This document shows positions 7,989-14,821 of a DNA stretch of 28,194 bases, piece after piece. The notes below the pieces were generated by a model. That model made no database searches and was not told the origin of the DNA. It saw nothing but the letters and a program-made list of their open reading frames with translations. Numbering within the stretch: position 1 is the stretch's first letter; each line of letters opens with the position of its first letter. The position numbers and the translations under genes are program-made. Source of the DNA: Betaproteobacteria bacterium (GTDB lineage Bacteria; Pseudomonadota; Gammaproteobacteria; Burkholderiales; SG8-41); the NCBI GenBank assembly GCA_025356695.1, contig JANXSE010000386.1:1-28194 (forward strand), given 5' to 3'.

Positions 7989-8527
7989 CTCACTTGCTGT
8001 CCGGTGGCAAGCTGCACCACCTCATCGACACAGGCAGCGGCGAGTGTGCGCACTTCGTCGCGCGTGCGCGCGCCGAACGGATGCGCGATCACCGCGATCG
8101 GCAGCCCAGCGTGACCGAGTGCCCGCGCCTGCGCGCGGCCCAGCGTCAGGAAGGCGCTCGAACAGATGGCGACCGCGGCGCGGCCGCGTTTGACGATTTC
8201 CACACTGTCGTGGACACTCCACGACGAGCATGACCCTCAATCACCGGACCCGGTGATCACCAGGTCGCATTGCTCCGCCAGTTCCCTGTAAACCGCATCG
8301 TCGGCTGGCACCGAGGCCGCGCGCTTCTTGCGCTTGATGATTTTCACCACACCGTGGCGCGCGGTCAGCAGTTCCGCCAGATCATCGACCAGATGGTCGA
8401 AGTTGGGTTTGGCATTGTCGATAAAACCGACCACCTTGCCCTTGAGGCCGGCCAGCGTCTGGCCGGCCGTCTCGGCGCCACTGCTGCGCACCGCGGTCGG
8501 GTTGTACAACAGGATTGAAGCAGTCAT
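7985..8527 (-). CDS. UGSC-motif selenoprotein (Sec97 encoded by in-frame TGA)
   Basis: Reading through the TGA at 8239-8237 gives a 180-aa protein starting at ATG 8527, with GGAG 8 nt upstream. The residues round the TGA are ITGSGD-U-GSCSSWSVHD, so Sec97 and C100 form a UxxC redox pair. This matches the family known as UGSC (seleno)protein, named for this motif. The frame is continuous on both sides: residues 1-96 include NAKPNFDHLVDDLAELL, and residues 98-180 run to the TGA at 7987-7985. A perfect 7-bp hairpin 11 nt after the TGA fits a bacterial SECIS. A conventional call would give a truncated 96-aa protein plus a spurious 72-aa ORF. The substrate is unknown; the UxxC suggests thiol/selenol redox chemistry. 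Expression needs SelA, SelB, SelD and tRNA-Sec elsewhere in the genome. Confidence 0.9.
8207..8225 (-). promoter_or_regulatory. SECIS-like stem-loop for Sec insertion
   Basis: On the coding (minus) strand GTCGTGG-AGTGT-CCACGAC forms a perfect 7-bp stem with a 5-nt loop. The loop begins 18 nt after the TGA and has G as its second base. Both agree with the general rule for bacterial SECIS elements: a short hairpin inside the coding region, with the apical loop roughly 16-37 nt after UGA and a G among the first two loop bases. Confidence 0.8.
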
Positions 8528-8589
8528 CGCATTCTCCGTGCGGCCGCGCGGGCAGCCCTGAATGATCGCATCGTCGCGGTCAGGGCCTG

Positions 8590-8595
8590 ATTGTA
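8590..8595 (-). promoter_or_regulatory. Extended -10 promoter of the selenoprotein operon
   Basis: The minus strand reads TGC-TACAAT, an extended -10 element, ending 62 bp upstream of the selenoprotein ATG. No good -35 is visible. It lies back to back with the SDR promoter, so the two divergent operons share about 20 bp of core promoter. Confidence 0.5.
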
Positions 8596-8603
8596 GCAAG
8601 TGA

Positions 8604-8609
8604 TAGAAT
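8604..8609 (+). promoter_or_regulatory. Extended -10 promoter of the SDR-GST operon
   Basis: TGA-TAGAAT is an extended -10 element 23 bp before the SDR start, with only a weak -35. GGGGAGA at 8621-8627 is the ribosome-binding site. The leader would be short. Confidence 0.5.
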
Positions 8610-8632
8610 CGCCGCGCATCGGGGAGAACACA

Positions 8633-9367
8633 ATGGACACCGGACTCAAAGGGAAAACCGTGCTGATCACGGGCGCGAGCCGCAACATGGGGCGCGTCGC
8701 GGCGCTCGCCTTCGCCGCCGAAGGCGCCAATCTGGCGATCTGCACGAGTGCGCGCATGACCGAACTCAATGCCGTCGCCGACAAGGCGCGCAAGCTCGGC
8801 GTCAAGGTCGTCGCTGAAAAATGCGATGTCACCGATGGTGAGGCGGTCAAAGCCTTCATCGCGAAAACGCGCGCGGAACTGGGCGGCGTCGATGTCGCCA
8901 TCAATCTCGCCGGCAACCGCCACGAGGTGAAGTTTCTCGAACAGACGCTCAAGGGCTGGCACGATAACATCGCCGTCAACCTGACCGGTCCCTTCCATAT
9001 CTGCCAGCAGGTAATCCCGCTAATGATGGAAAAGAAACACGGCCGCATCATCAATATCGCGGGGGTTACGCCCTACATCGGCGGGCCACCGGCAAAATCG
9101 ATGGTCAAGCTCGGCATCGTTGGCCTCACGCGCGGACTTGCGCGCGAATTCGCGCCTTACAACATCACCGCCAATTGCATCGGCCCCGGCGGTGTAACGC
9201 GGCTCGACCTCGATCCGGACGAGCACAACAAGGCGCTGCGCCCGGGGCAGACGCGCATGGGCACCGCCGAAGAAATCGTGTCGCTGATGATTTATCTCGC
9301 CAGCGACAAAGCCGGCTATATCACCGGCCAGTGTTATCTCGCCAACGGCGGCAGATATTTTCAATAG
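8633..9367 (+). CDS. SDR-family Rossmann protein with degenerate active site
   Basis: A 244-aa short-chain dehydrogenase/reductase fold. It has the cofactor motif TGASRNMG (13-20), CDVTD (64-68), NLAG (91-94) and N116 in the NIAVNLTG segment, and it ends in the usual TGQCYLANGG. The catalytic region departs from the family. K159 aligns with the active-site Lys of YxxxK, but the Tyr position is K155 (KSMVK), and the Ser position falls on A143/G144 in NIAG. It may therefore be a non-canonical dehydrogenase, an isomerase- or hydratase-like SDR, or an NAD-binding regulatory protein. Y148 is close by and could substitute. The start is ATG 8633 because GGGGAGA precedes it; a GTG at 8600 would extend it by 11 codons into the promoter. 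It is followed after 35 bp by the GST gene. Confidence 0.9.
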   Translation: MDTGLKGKTVLITGASRNMGRVAALAFAAEGANLAICTSARMTELNAVADKARKLGVKVVAEKCDVTDGEAVKAFIAKTRAELGGVDVAINLAGNRHEVKFLEQTLKGWHDNIAVNLTGPFHICQQVIPLMMEKKHGRIINIAGVTPYIGGPPAKSMVKLGIVGLTRGLAREFAPYNITANCIGPGGVTRLDLDPDEHNKALRPGQTRMGTAEEIVSLMIYLASDKAGYITGQCYLANGGRYFQ

Positions 9368-9402
9368 TCACCGGCAACACCTATCAACCTGAGGGGGTTT
9401 TC

Positions 9403-10032
9403 ATGCTTACGCTTTATTTCAGTCCCGGCGCCTGTTCGACGGCGTCGCACATCGGCATCGAAGAAACCGGCGTCGCCTACACCGAACGGCCGATCCTGAT
9501 TTCAAAAGGCGAACAGAAGACCGCCGAATATGCAAAGGTGAATCCGCGCGGCAAGGTGCCGGCACTCGACGTCGACGGCCGCGTCATTACCGAGAACACC
9601 GCCATTTTGAGTTATCTCGGCCGCCGCTTTCCGGAGTCCGGCCTGCTGCCGGCAGACCCGATCGATGAAGCCCACTGCATCGGTGCCATGGCGTGGTTTT
9701 CGAACATCGTGCATCCGTCGTATCAGCGTTACATGCGCGCCGAGCGCTTTGCCGAGGGCGATGCCGCAATCGCCAGCGTCAAGGAGATGGGCAAAAAAAC
9801 GTTCTGGGCGAACCTCGAAGAAATCGATTCACTGCTCACCGGCAGGCAGTGGTGCGTCGGCGACAAATTCAGCGCCGCCGACGCCTACGCGATTGTGTTC
9901 TACGGCTGGGGCCTGCGTGCCGAGCTGCCGCTGGCCACGCTCGCCAATTTCACGGCGCTCAAGGACCGCATGTTGAAGCGCCCCAAGGTGATGAAGGTGT
10001 TGCAAAGCGAACAGAGCGTGCTGGTGAAATAA
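9403..10032 (+). CDS. Glutathione S-transferase family protein (beta-class-like)
   Basis: A 209-aa protein with an N-terminal thioredoxin-like domain (1-80) and an all-helical C-terminal domain. SPGACSTASHIG (7-18) puts a Cys at position 11, as in bacterial beta-class GSTs. NPRGKVPAL has the cis-Pro glutathione-binding turn and ENTAILSYL is the following gamma-glutamyl-binding loop and helix. Length is usual for the family. The start is ATG 9403 with GAGGGGG upstream; the longer frame from 9175 overlaps the SDR gene and is rejected. It is co-transcribed with the SDR gene, and a strong terminator follows 19 bp after the stop. It probably works on electrophilic intermediates or in glutathione-dependent chemistry; the substrate is not visible. 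Confidence 0.93.
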   Translation: MLTLYFSPGACSTASHIGIEETGVAYTERPILISKGEQKTAEYAKVNPRGKVPALDVDGRVITENTAILSYLGRRFPESGLLPADPIDEAHCIGAMAWFSNIVHPSYQRYMRAERFAEGDAAIASVKEMGKKTFWANLEEIDSLLTGRQWCVGDKFSAADAYAIVFYGWGLRAELPLATLANFTALKDRMLKRPKVMKVLQSEQSVLVK

Positions 10033-10050
10033 CGCGGACCTGCGCGAGAC

Positions 10051-10079
10051 AAAACGGGGAGCCTGTGGCTCCCCGTTTT
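10051..10079. terminator. Bidirectional intrinsic terminator
   Basis: AAAACGGGGAGCC, a TGT loop and GGCTCCCCGTTTT form a 13-bp perfect stem with A and T runs at the outer ends, and three more T follow on the plus strand. It lies between the convergent GST (plus) and NHL (minus) genes and can stop transcription from both sides. Confidence 0.93.
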
Positions 10080-10102
10080 TTTGTAACCGCAATCGAATGC
10101 GA

Positions 10103-11098
10103 CTACTTGCGGATAAACTTCCGCACCGTCATGCCGCCGGTCTCGGCCATGTAGATATTGCCGGCCGCGTCAGCCGCCACGCCTTCGCCAACACTGAACG
10201 ACTCGGGATCGGCACCGAGCCCTGGAATGAACGACTTCACCACGCCGTCACGCGCGCTGCCGATGTGAATGCCGCGCTTGATCCCCGGGTTGAGCTTGGC
10301 GTTCGACTGGTGGTCGGCGACGTAGAGCGTGTCGTTGCCATCAATGAAGATGCCGCTGGGCCGGCCGAACTGCTTCCACTCGGCAATGAATTTTCCGTCC
10401 TGGTCGAAAATCTGCACGCGGTTGTTGGAACGGTCGGCGACAAACAAGCGGCCCTGCGAATCAAACGCCAGACCGTGCGGCGTGTCAAATTCGCCGGGCG
10501 CGCTGCCCTTCTTGCCCCAGGTCTTGATGAACTTGCCGTCCTTGCTGAATTTGACGATGCGTGCGTTCGAATCGCCGCCGTGGCCGTCGGCAACGAAAAT
10601 GTCGCCATTGGGCGCAACAATCACGTCCGAGGGTTGATTGAACGTGTCGTCCGAGGCTCCAGCGACGCCGGGCTTGCCGAGCGTCATCAGGACTTTGCCG
10701 TCGGCGCTGAATTTGACGACAACGTGGCCCTTGTTGCCCTTGCCCTGCTGGTCGGTCACCCAGACGTTGCCCTCGCGATCGACCGCAATGCCGTGCGGCA
10801 CGACAAAGATGCCGGCACCGAAGGTTTTCAGAAATTTTCCCGACGCATCGAGTTGCACCACCGGCGGCACGTTGTTGTCGGCGCAGCCGTTGCCGCCACA
10901 GCGTTCAGCAACCCAGACATGGCCGTTGCGATCAACATCCACCGCCCCGGTTGAGCCCCAGTGGCGGTTATCGGGCAGTTTCGCCCAGCCGTCTTCGACG
11001 AACGGATTAGGCGGATCCGCCGGCGCCGCCGCCAGCACCGGCGTCAATGCAAACGTCGCCAGCAAAATTACCGATAATCCGCGAAATAGCTTGCCCAT
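10103..11098 (-). CDS. Exported NHL-repeat beta-propeller protein
   Basis: A 331-aa protein with a signal peptide (MGKLFRG, a hydrophobic core, then VLAAAPA at about 20-27). Repeated blades follow, of the form PxGIAVDxxGNVWVTD, PSDVIVAPNGDIFVADG, PHGLAFDSQGRLFVADR and PSGIFIDGNDTLYVADH. These are NHL or six-bladed-propeller repeats as in SMP-30/TolB-like and peptidyl-alpha-hydroxyglycine lyase relatives. Cys residues in ERCGGNGCADN near residue 70 could form a disulfide in the periplasm. GGGGGA precedes ATG 11098. No enzymatic activity can be assigned; such proteins bind ligands or act as lactonase-like enzymes. It stands alone, between a terminator and a promoter shared with the hemerythrin region. 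Confidence 0.88.
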   Translation of the reverse strand: MGKLFRGLSVILLATFALTPVLAAAPADPPNPFVEDGWAKLPDNRHWGSTGAVDVDRNGHVWVAERCGGNGCADNNVPPVVQLDASGKFLKTFGAGIFVVPHGIAVDREGNVWVTDQQGKGNKGHVVVKFSADGKVLMTLGKPGVAGASDDTFNQPSDVIVAPNGDIFVADGHGGDSNARIVKFSKDGKFIKTWGKKGSAPGEFDTPHGLAFDSQGRLFVADRSNNRVQIFDQDGKFIAEWKQFGRPSGIFIDGNDTLYVADHQSNAKLNPGIKRGIHIGSARDGVVKSFIPGLGADPESFSVGEGVAADAAGNIYMAETGGMTVRKFIRK

Positions 11099-11163
11099 GG
11101 TCTGTCCCCCGAGATGAAATGGCGTCCGTGCGGCGCCCGCCGCCGGATCACTTGTTTTTTGCC

Positions 11164-11192
11164 AGCTTCCGCCTCAGCCGTTCCGCCGTCAA
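11164..11192 (-). promoter_or_regulatory. Shared TTGACG-N17-GAAGCT element upstream of the NHL gene
   Basis: On the minus strand TTGACG (11192-11187) is followed after exactly 17 bp by GAAGCT (11169-11164), then TGGCAAAAAA. The same arrangement occurs before the second MBL gene and the second Bug gene. The TTGACG is a good -35. The GAAGCT is a poor sigma-70 -10, so another sigma factor or an activator may be involved. Confidence 0.5.
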
Positions 11193-11200
11193 GCCGGAAT

Positions 11201-11214
11201 TTGACCCAAATCAA
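11201..11214 (+). promoter_or_regulatory. FNR/ANR/DNR box of the hemerythrin gene
   Basis: TTGACCCAAATCAA matches TTGAT-N4-ATCAA at 9 of 10 positions. AATAAT at 11236-11241 is a good -10, and a start near 11249 puts the box centre at about -41.5, the class II activator position. Confidence 0.75.
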
Positions 11215-11280
11215 TACCGCCGGAACGGCACGGCGAATAATGACTCCAGCGCGCAGAGGTTCCTGCGCAGTGGAGACCCC

Positions 11281-11853
11281 ATGAAAACGGCAGATGCAGT
11301 CCGGTTGTGGCATGACGAGCACGCGCGGTTTGCGCAACTGCTCGATTTTCTCGACACACAGATGCTGGTCTTTCACGAAGGCGGGCATCCGAATTACGAA
11401 CTGATGCGCGACGTCATCCATTACCTGCAACATTATGCCGACCGCTACCACCATCCGCGCGAAGACGTTGCCTTTGAATTGTTGCTCAAACGCGAACCGG
11501 CACTGGCGCCGCAGATCAAACGCCTGATGCACGAGCACCGCGTCATCAATACCGTCAGCGCGAAGCTCTACAAATATCTGGAAGACATTCTCGAAGACGC
11601 CTTCATCGCGCGCGAAACAGTCGAGGCGGTGGCGGCGACTTATCTGGTCTATTACCGCAGCCACATCGCATCGGAGGAATCCGACATTCTGCCGCAGGCG
11701 GCGCAACTGATGACGGAGGCCGACTGGGCGCAGGTCGCGGCGGCGATCCCGTCGACGCCGGACCCGCTGTTCGGCAAGGAAGTCGGCGCGCGCTATCGCG
11801 ACCTGCACGCGCAAGTCGCGCTCGAAATGCGGGCCGGCGCCGAAAACGCCTGA
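11281..11853 (+). CDS. Hemerythrin-like HHE-domain protein
   Basis: A 190-aa helical protein of the hemerythrin HHE cation-binding family. Candidate di-iron ligands are H11/H14 (WHDEH), H57, H58 and E61 (HHPRED), H84 and H86 (MHEH), and the H and E of RSHIASEES in the fourth helix. The first 150 residues form the four-helix bundle. Such proteins bind O2 or handle NO and iron in the cytoplasm. GGAGA at 11272-11276 precedes ATG 11281. An FNR-type box and -10 upstream point to induction at low oxygen or by NO. It is monocistronic and convergent with the cupin gene 8 bp after its stop. Confidence 0.92.
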   Translation: MKTADAVRLWHDEHARFAQLLDFLDTQMLVFHEGGHPNYELMRDVIHYLQHYADRYHHPREDVAFELLLKREPALAPQIKRLMHEHRVINTVSAKLYKYLEDILEDAFIARETVEAVAATYLVYYRSHIASEESDILPQAAQLMTEADWAQVAAAIPSTPDPLFGKEVGARYRDLHAQVALEMRAGAENA

Positions 11854-11861
11854 GCCGCGGT

Positions 11862-12452
11862 TCAGGGCTCCTTGCCGTCCATCAGAATAAAGGCAATGCG
11901 GCAGACCTCCTTGCCGCGGTTCACCCAGGCGTGGTTGGTCGCCTGCTGTACCACCACGTCACCGGCCTTGAGATGCACCTCGCCGTCGTCGAGCAGCATG
12001 TCGATTTCGCCGGACATGATGATGGCGTAATCGAGGCTACGCGTGCGGTGCATCATCGGATGCCGCACCGGCACGCCCTTGGCCGGCGCGTGATCGCCCA
12101 CCACTTTCATCATGGTGTTGACGTCCATCTTTTCGACTTCCGCTTTCATCGGCGGAAAATCCACGATACGGAAAATCGTGCCATTGGCCGGCGGAATCAG
12201 GCCAACCTTGGTCTTCGCGCGATCTTCGGTCGATGAATAGTCGGGCGGATACTGGCTGGTAACCCACATTTCACCGGCCGGGTTCGGCGAGCGCAGCGAA
12301 GTCAGCGCGACCGGGCCGTCGGCCAGCGCGATGGCGCGGCCGTTGGCATCAAGTGCGGTGACGACGCGGCGCACTTCCGGCGCCTTGTTTTGAGCGAATG
12401 CCGATGTTGTCGCGATCAACACCAGTGCCATTACCGTGAGCAGTATTTTCAT
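11862..12452 (-). CDS. Exported cupin-domain protein
   Basis: A 196-aa protein with a clear signal peptide (MKILLTVMALVLIATTSAFA, cleavage before QNK). A C-terminal cupin domain has motif 1 around MHRTRSLDYAIIMSGEIDML and motif 2 in LKAGDVVVQQATNHAWVN. The start is ATG 12452, chosen because GGGGAGG lies just upstream; a longer frame to 12533 has no ribosome-binding site. The pattern resembles small periplasmic cupins of Burkholderiales, often beside catabolic genes. A bound metal is plausible but the substrate is unknown. Confidence 0.88.
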   Translation of the reverse strand: MKILLTVMALVLIATTSAFAQNKAPEVRRVVTALDANGRAIALADGPVALTSLRSPNPAGEMWVTSQYPPDYSSTEDRAKTKVGLIPPANGTIFRIVDFPPMKAEVEKMDVNTMMKVVGDHAPAKGVPVRHPMMHRTRSLDYAIIMSGEIDMLLDDGEVHLKAGDVVVQQATNHAWVNRGKEVCRIAFILMDGKEP

Positions 12453-12543
12453 GACGCCTCCCCTTTTTGTAGTTATAAGCCATCCAGAATTTTCTCCCTC
12501 ACCCCGCAATAGAAGGAGAAGGGGACCCGCCAACCACGACTAA

Positions 12544-13581
12544 TCAGTAGCAGCCACCCGCCATGCAGGTACCGCTGCCATCGAACTCCAGCGTCCTGCC
12601 ACTGATGCCGAGGTAAACGGGGCGGCCCTTGACCTGGTCGATGAACGCCTTGGTATAGGTGTTCGGCCGCAGCACGCCGCCTGCAGTCGCCGCTTCGTTG
12701 ACGTGCGAGACGATCACCGACGCCGGCCGCAGCAGCTCGTTGATCGCGAACGCCGCAGAATCCGGCAGGATCGCCGCGAGGCCGAGGTTCATCAGCACGA
12801 GATTGGGCTGGTGAAACGCGCGGATCACCGTCTGCATCTCACCGTGAATGCCGGTGTCGCCCGACAGGTAGGCGCGCAGGCCGTTGCTGAACTTCAACAC
12901 ATAACCGATCGGCGGATCGAGGCTGACGTTGAGGTTGTCGGGTGCGACGCCTTTCTGCTGCGCATCGGTCAAGAGGTCGCGCGCCACCCGTGCGTCGTGC
13001 GAGGCAAATACCGCAGTGATCTCGACACCGCGCGCCGCCCCCGCCGCCTTGATGATGCGCGTGCCGCCCAGATGAATCGAGGCCAGACAGGGTGCAGACT
13101 GTACCGCGGCGATAGTGACGCCATCCATGGCGCACGCAGGCGTCGGCTTGCCGCGGATGTTTTCGATCTTCTTGCCGAGGAAGGCTGTCGTGCTGGCGAT
13201 CATCACCAGCGCCGAATTTTTCGCCGCCGCGATTTCAGCAGTGGTTGAATTGGGTGCGGCCGACACCGTTTCGGGCTTGTCGCAGCTGCCGGTATTGTTC
13301 AACGCCGCAAGCTTGCGGTCACCCATATGGTCGCCGTGGGCGTGACTGAGCAGCACTGCATGCACGGTGCCGAGCCGCGGATCGTTCGCGCCCATCACCG
13401 TCTGCCCGGCATCGTACAGAATGCGCACGCCGGTCGGATCTTCGAAGATAGTGGCGCGATCGCGGTCGCACAACTCACCCGCCTGCGAACCGAGCGGTGT
13501 GATCTTGACGTTTTGCGCCCATGCAGACGCACCAAGCAACGACAGTAGCAACAGTCCCGCTACAAATTTTTTCGAGTTCAC
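12544..13581 (-). CDS. Exported metallo-beta-lactamase-fold hydrolase, copy 1
   Basis: A 345-aa MBL-fold protein with signal peptide (MNSKKF, hydrophobic core, ASAWA). The metal motif is SHAHGDH (79-85), later ligands are in ASHDARV and SGDTGIHGEM, and SHVNEA supplies a terminal His. The GTG at 13581 is favoured as start because GGGGGGA lies 6 nt upstream and it yields a clean signal peptide; ATG 13599 would add six residues (MAGGII) ahead of it. It is a tandem paralogue of the next gene upstream (87 bp away), with most of the sequence alignable without gaps and nearly identical tails ending CMAGGCY. It is probably a periplasmic zinc hydrolase; the substrate is unknown. Confidence 0.9.
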   Translation of the reverse strand: MNSKKFVAGLLLLSLLGASAWAQNVKITPLGSQAGELCDRDRATIFEDPTGVRILYDAGQTVMGANDPRLGTVHAVLLSHAHGDHMGDRKLAALNNTGSCDKPETVSAAPNSTTAEIAAAKNSALVMIASTTAFLGKKIENIRGKPTPACAMDGVTIAAVQSAPCLASIHLGGTRIIKAAGAARGVEITAVFASHDARVARDLLTDAQQKGVAPDNLNVSLDPPIGYVLKFSNGLRAYLSGDTGIHGEMQTVIRAFHQPNLVLMNLGLAAILPDSAAFAINELLRPASVIVSHVNEAATAGGVLRPNTYTKAFIDQVKGRPVYLGISGRTLEFDGSGTCMAGGCY

Positions 13582-13668
13582 GATGATCCCCCCAGCCATT
13601 CACTTCGATTGATCCCGCCTGCAGGTTCAGTCGCAGGGTGAACAACTTTGTTGCCCCCTGCCGTCCCA

Positions 13669-14709
13669 CTAATAACAGCCGCCGGCCATGCAACTGCCAC
13701 TGCCATCAAACTCCAGCGTCCGGCCGCTGATGCCGAGATAGACCGGCCGGCCCTTGACCTGGTCGATGAAGGCCTTCGCCCGCGTGTCCGCGCGAATGAC
13801 ACCGCCGCTCGTCACGCCCTCGTTCGGATGCGACAGAATCACCGACGCCGGACGCACCAGTTCGTTGATCGCATAGGCCGCCGCATCGGACTGGATGGCA
13901 TTGGTGCCCATATTGATCACGGCAAGATTGGCGCGATGGAATTCGCGCACGACGGTGCGCATTTCGCTGTGCAGTCCGGTGTCGCCCGTGAGGTAAACGC
14001 GCAGGCCGTTGGTGAATTTGACGACGTAACCGCTGGGCGCGCCGAGCGTGACGCTGATGTTGTCGGCCTCGAGCGATTTCTTCTGCGCATCGGTCAGCAG
14101 ATCGCGCGTCAGCGTGCTGTCATGCGACGCGTAGACGGTGATGATTTCAACACCGTTCGCCGCACCGGCCGCCTTGACGATTTTGCTGCCGCCCAGTTCC
14201 ACCGGCGCCAGACAGGGTGCCGCCTGCACGGCGGCGATCGCACCGCCCGGCTCTGCGCAGTTGCCGGTCGGCTTACCGCGGATGTTTTCAATCTTCTTGC
14301 CGAGGAAGAAGGCCATGTTGCGGATCATGATCAGCGACGCGTTTTTCGCCGCGGCAATTTCCGCAGTGGTCGAATTCGGCAGCGCGGAAACGGTCTCCGG
14401 CTTGTCGCAGGTCCCCATGTTGAGTCCAGCGATCTTGCGGTCGCCGATGTGGTCGGTATGCGCATGGCTCAGCAACACCACGTGCACGGTGCCGAGACGC
14501 GGATCATTGGCGCCCATCACCGACTGGCCGGCGTCATAAAGAATGCGTACGCCGGTCGGATCTTCGAAAATCATCGCGCGGTCGCGGTCGCACAACTCGC
14601 CCGGATGCGTGCCGAGCGGCGTGATCTTCACATTCTGCGCCGACGCTGCCGCGCCGATCGCCGTCAATGCAAGCGCGAACACTCCCAATGCAATACGTTT
14701 TGCTTTCAT
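13669..14709 (-). CDS. Exported metallo-beta-lactamase-fold hydrolase, copy 2
   Basis: A 346-aa paralogue of the neighbouring MBL protein, with signal peptide (MKAKRI, hydrophobic core, AAASA), SHAHTDH (81-87) and the later TGDTGLHSEM and SHPNEG. The mature N-terminus QNVKITPLG and the tail FDGSGSCMAGGCY are almost the same in both copies, so the duplication is clear. The central part around residues 110-170 varies more. GGGGGAG precedes ATG 14709. A TTGACG-N17-GAAGCT element lies upstream, and copy 1 is probably read from the same promoter. Confidence 0.92.
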   Translation of the reverse strand: MKAKRIALGVFALALTAIGAAASAQNVKITPLGTHPGELCDRDRAMIFEDPTGVRILYDAGQSVMGANDPRLGTVHVVLLSHAHTDHIGDRKIAGLNMGTCDKPETVSALPNSTTAEIAAAKNASLIMIRNMAFFLGKKIENIRGKPTGNCAEPGGAIAAVQAAPCLAPVELGGSKIVKAAGAANGVEIITVYASHDSTLTRDLLTDAQKKSLEADNISVTLGAPSGYVVKFTNGLRVYLTGDTGLHSEMRTVVREFHRANLAVINMGTNAIQSDAAAYAINELVRPASVILSHPNEGVTSGGVIRADTRAKAFIDQVKGRPVYLGISGRTLEFDGSGSCMAGGCY

Positions 14710-14779
14710 GCAGAACTCCCCCGAATTAGATCTTCAATGACAATTGCGCCGCGAACCGGCCACAGTTTGATTTTTTTGC

Positions 14780-14808
14780 AGCTTCCGCCTCATCGATGAC
14801 CGCGTCAA
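14780..14808 (-). promoter_or_regulatory. Shared TTGACG-N17-GAAGCT element upstream of MBL copy 2
   Basis: TTGACG (14808-14803), 17 bp, GAAGCT (14785-14780), then GCAAAAAAA on the minus strand. GATGAGGCGGAAGCTG here is almost the same as GCTGAGGCGGAAGCTG before the NHL gene. Confidence 0.5.
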
Positions 14809-14821
14809 GCGCAGCCGCCGC

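Noticed and set aside
8237..8998. 253-aa frame ending at the TGA
   Set aside because: Its upstream half overlaps the SDR gene antisense and has no ribosome-binding site. The real gene starts at 8527 and reads through the TGA.
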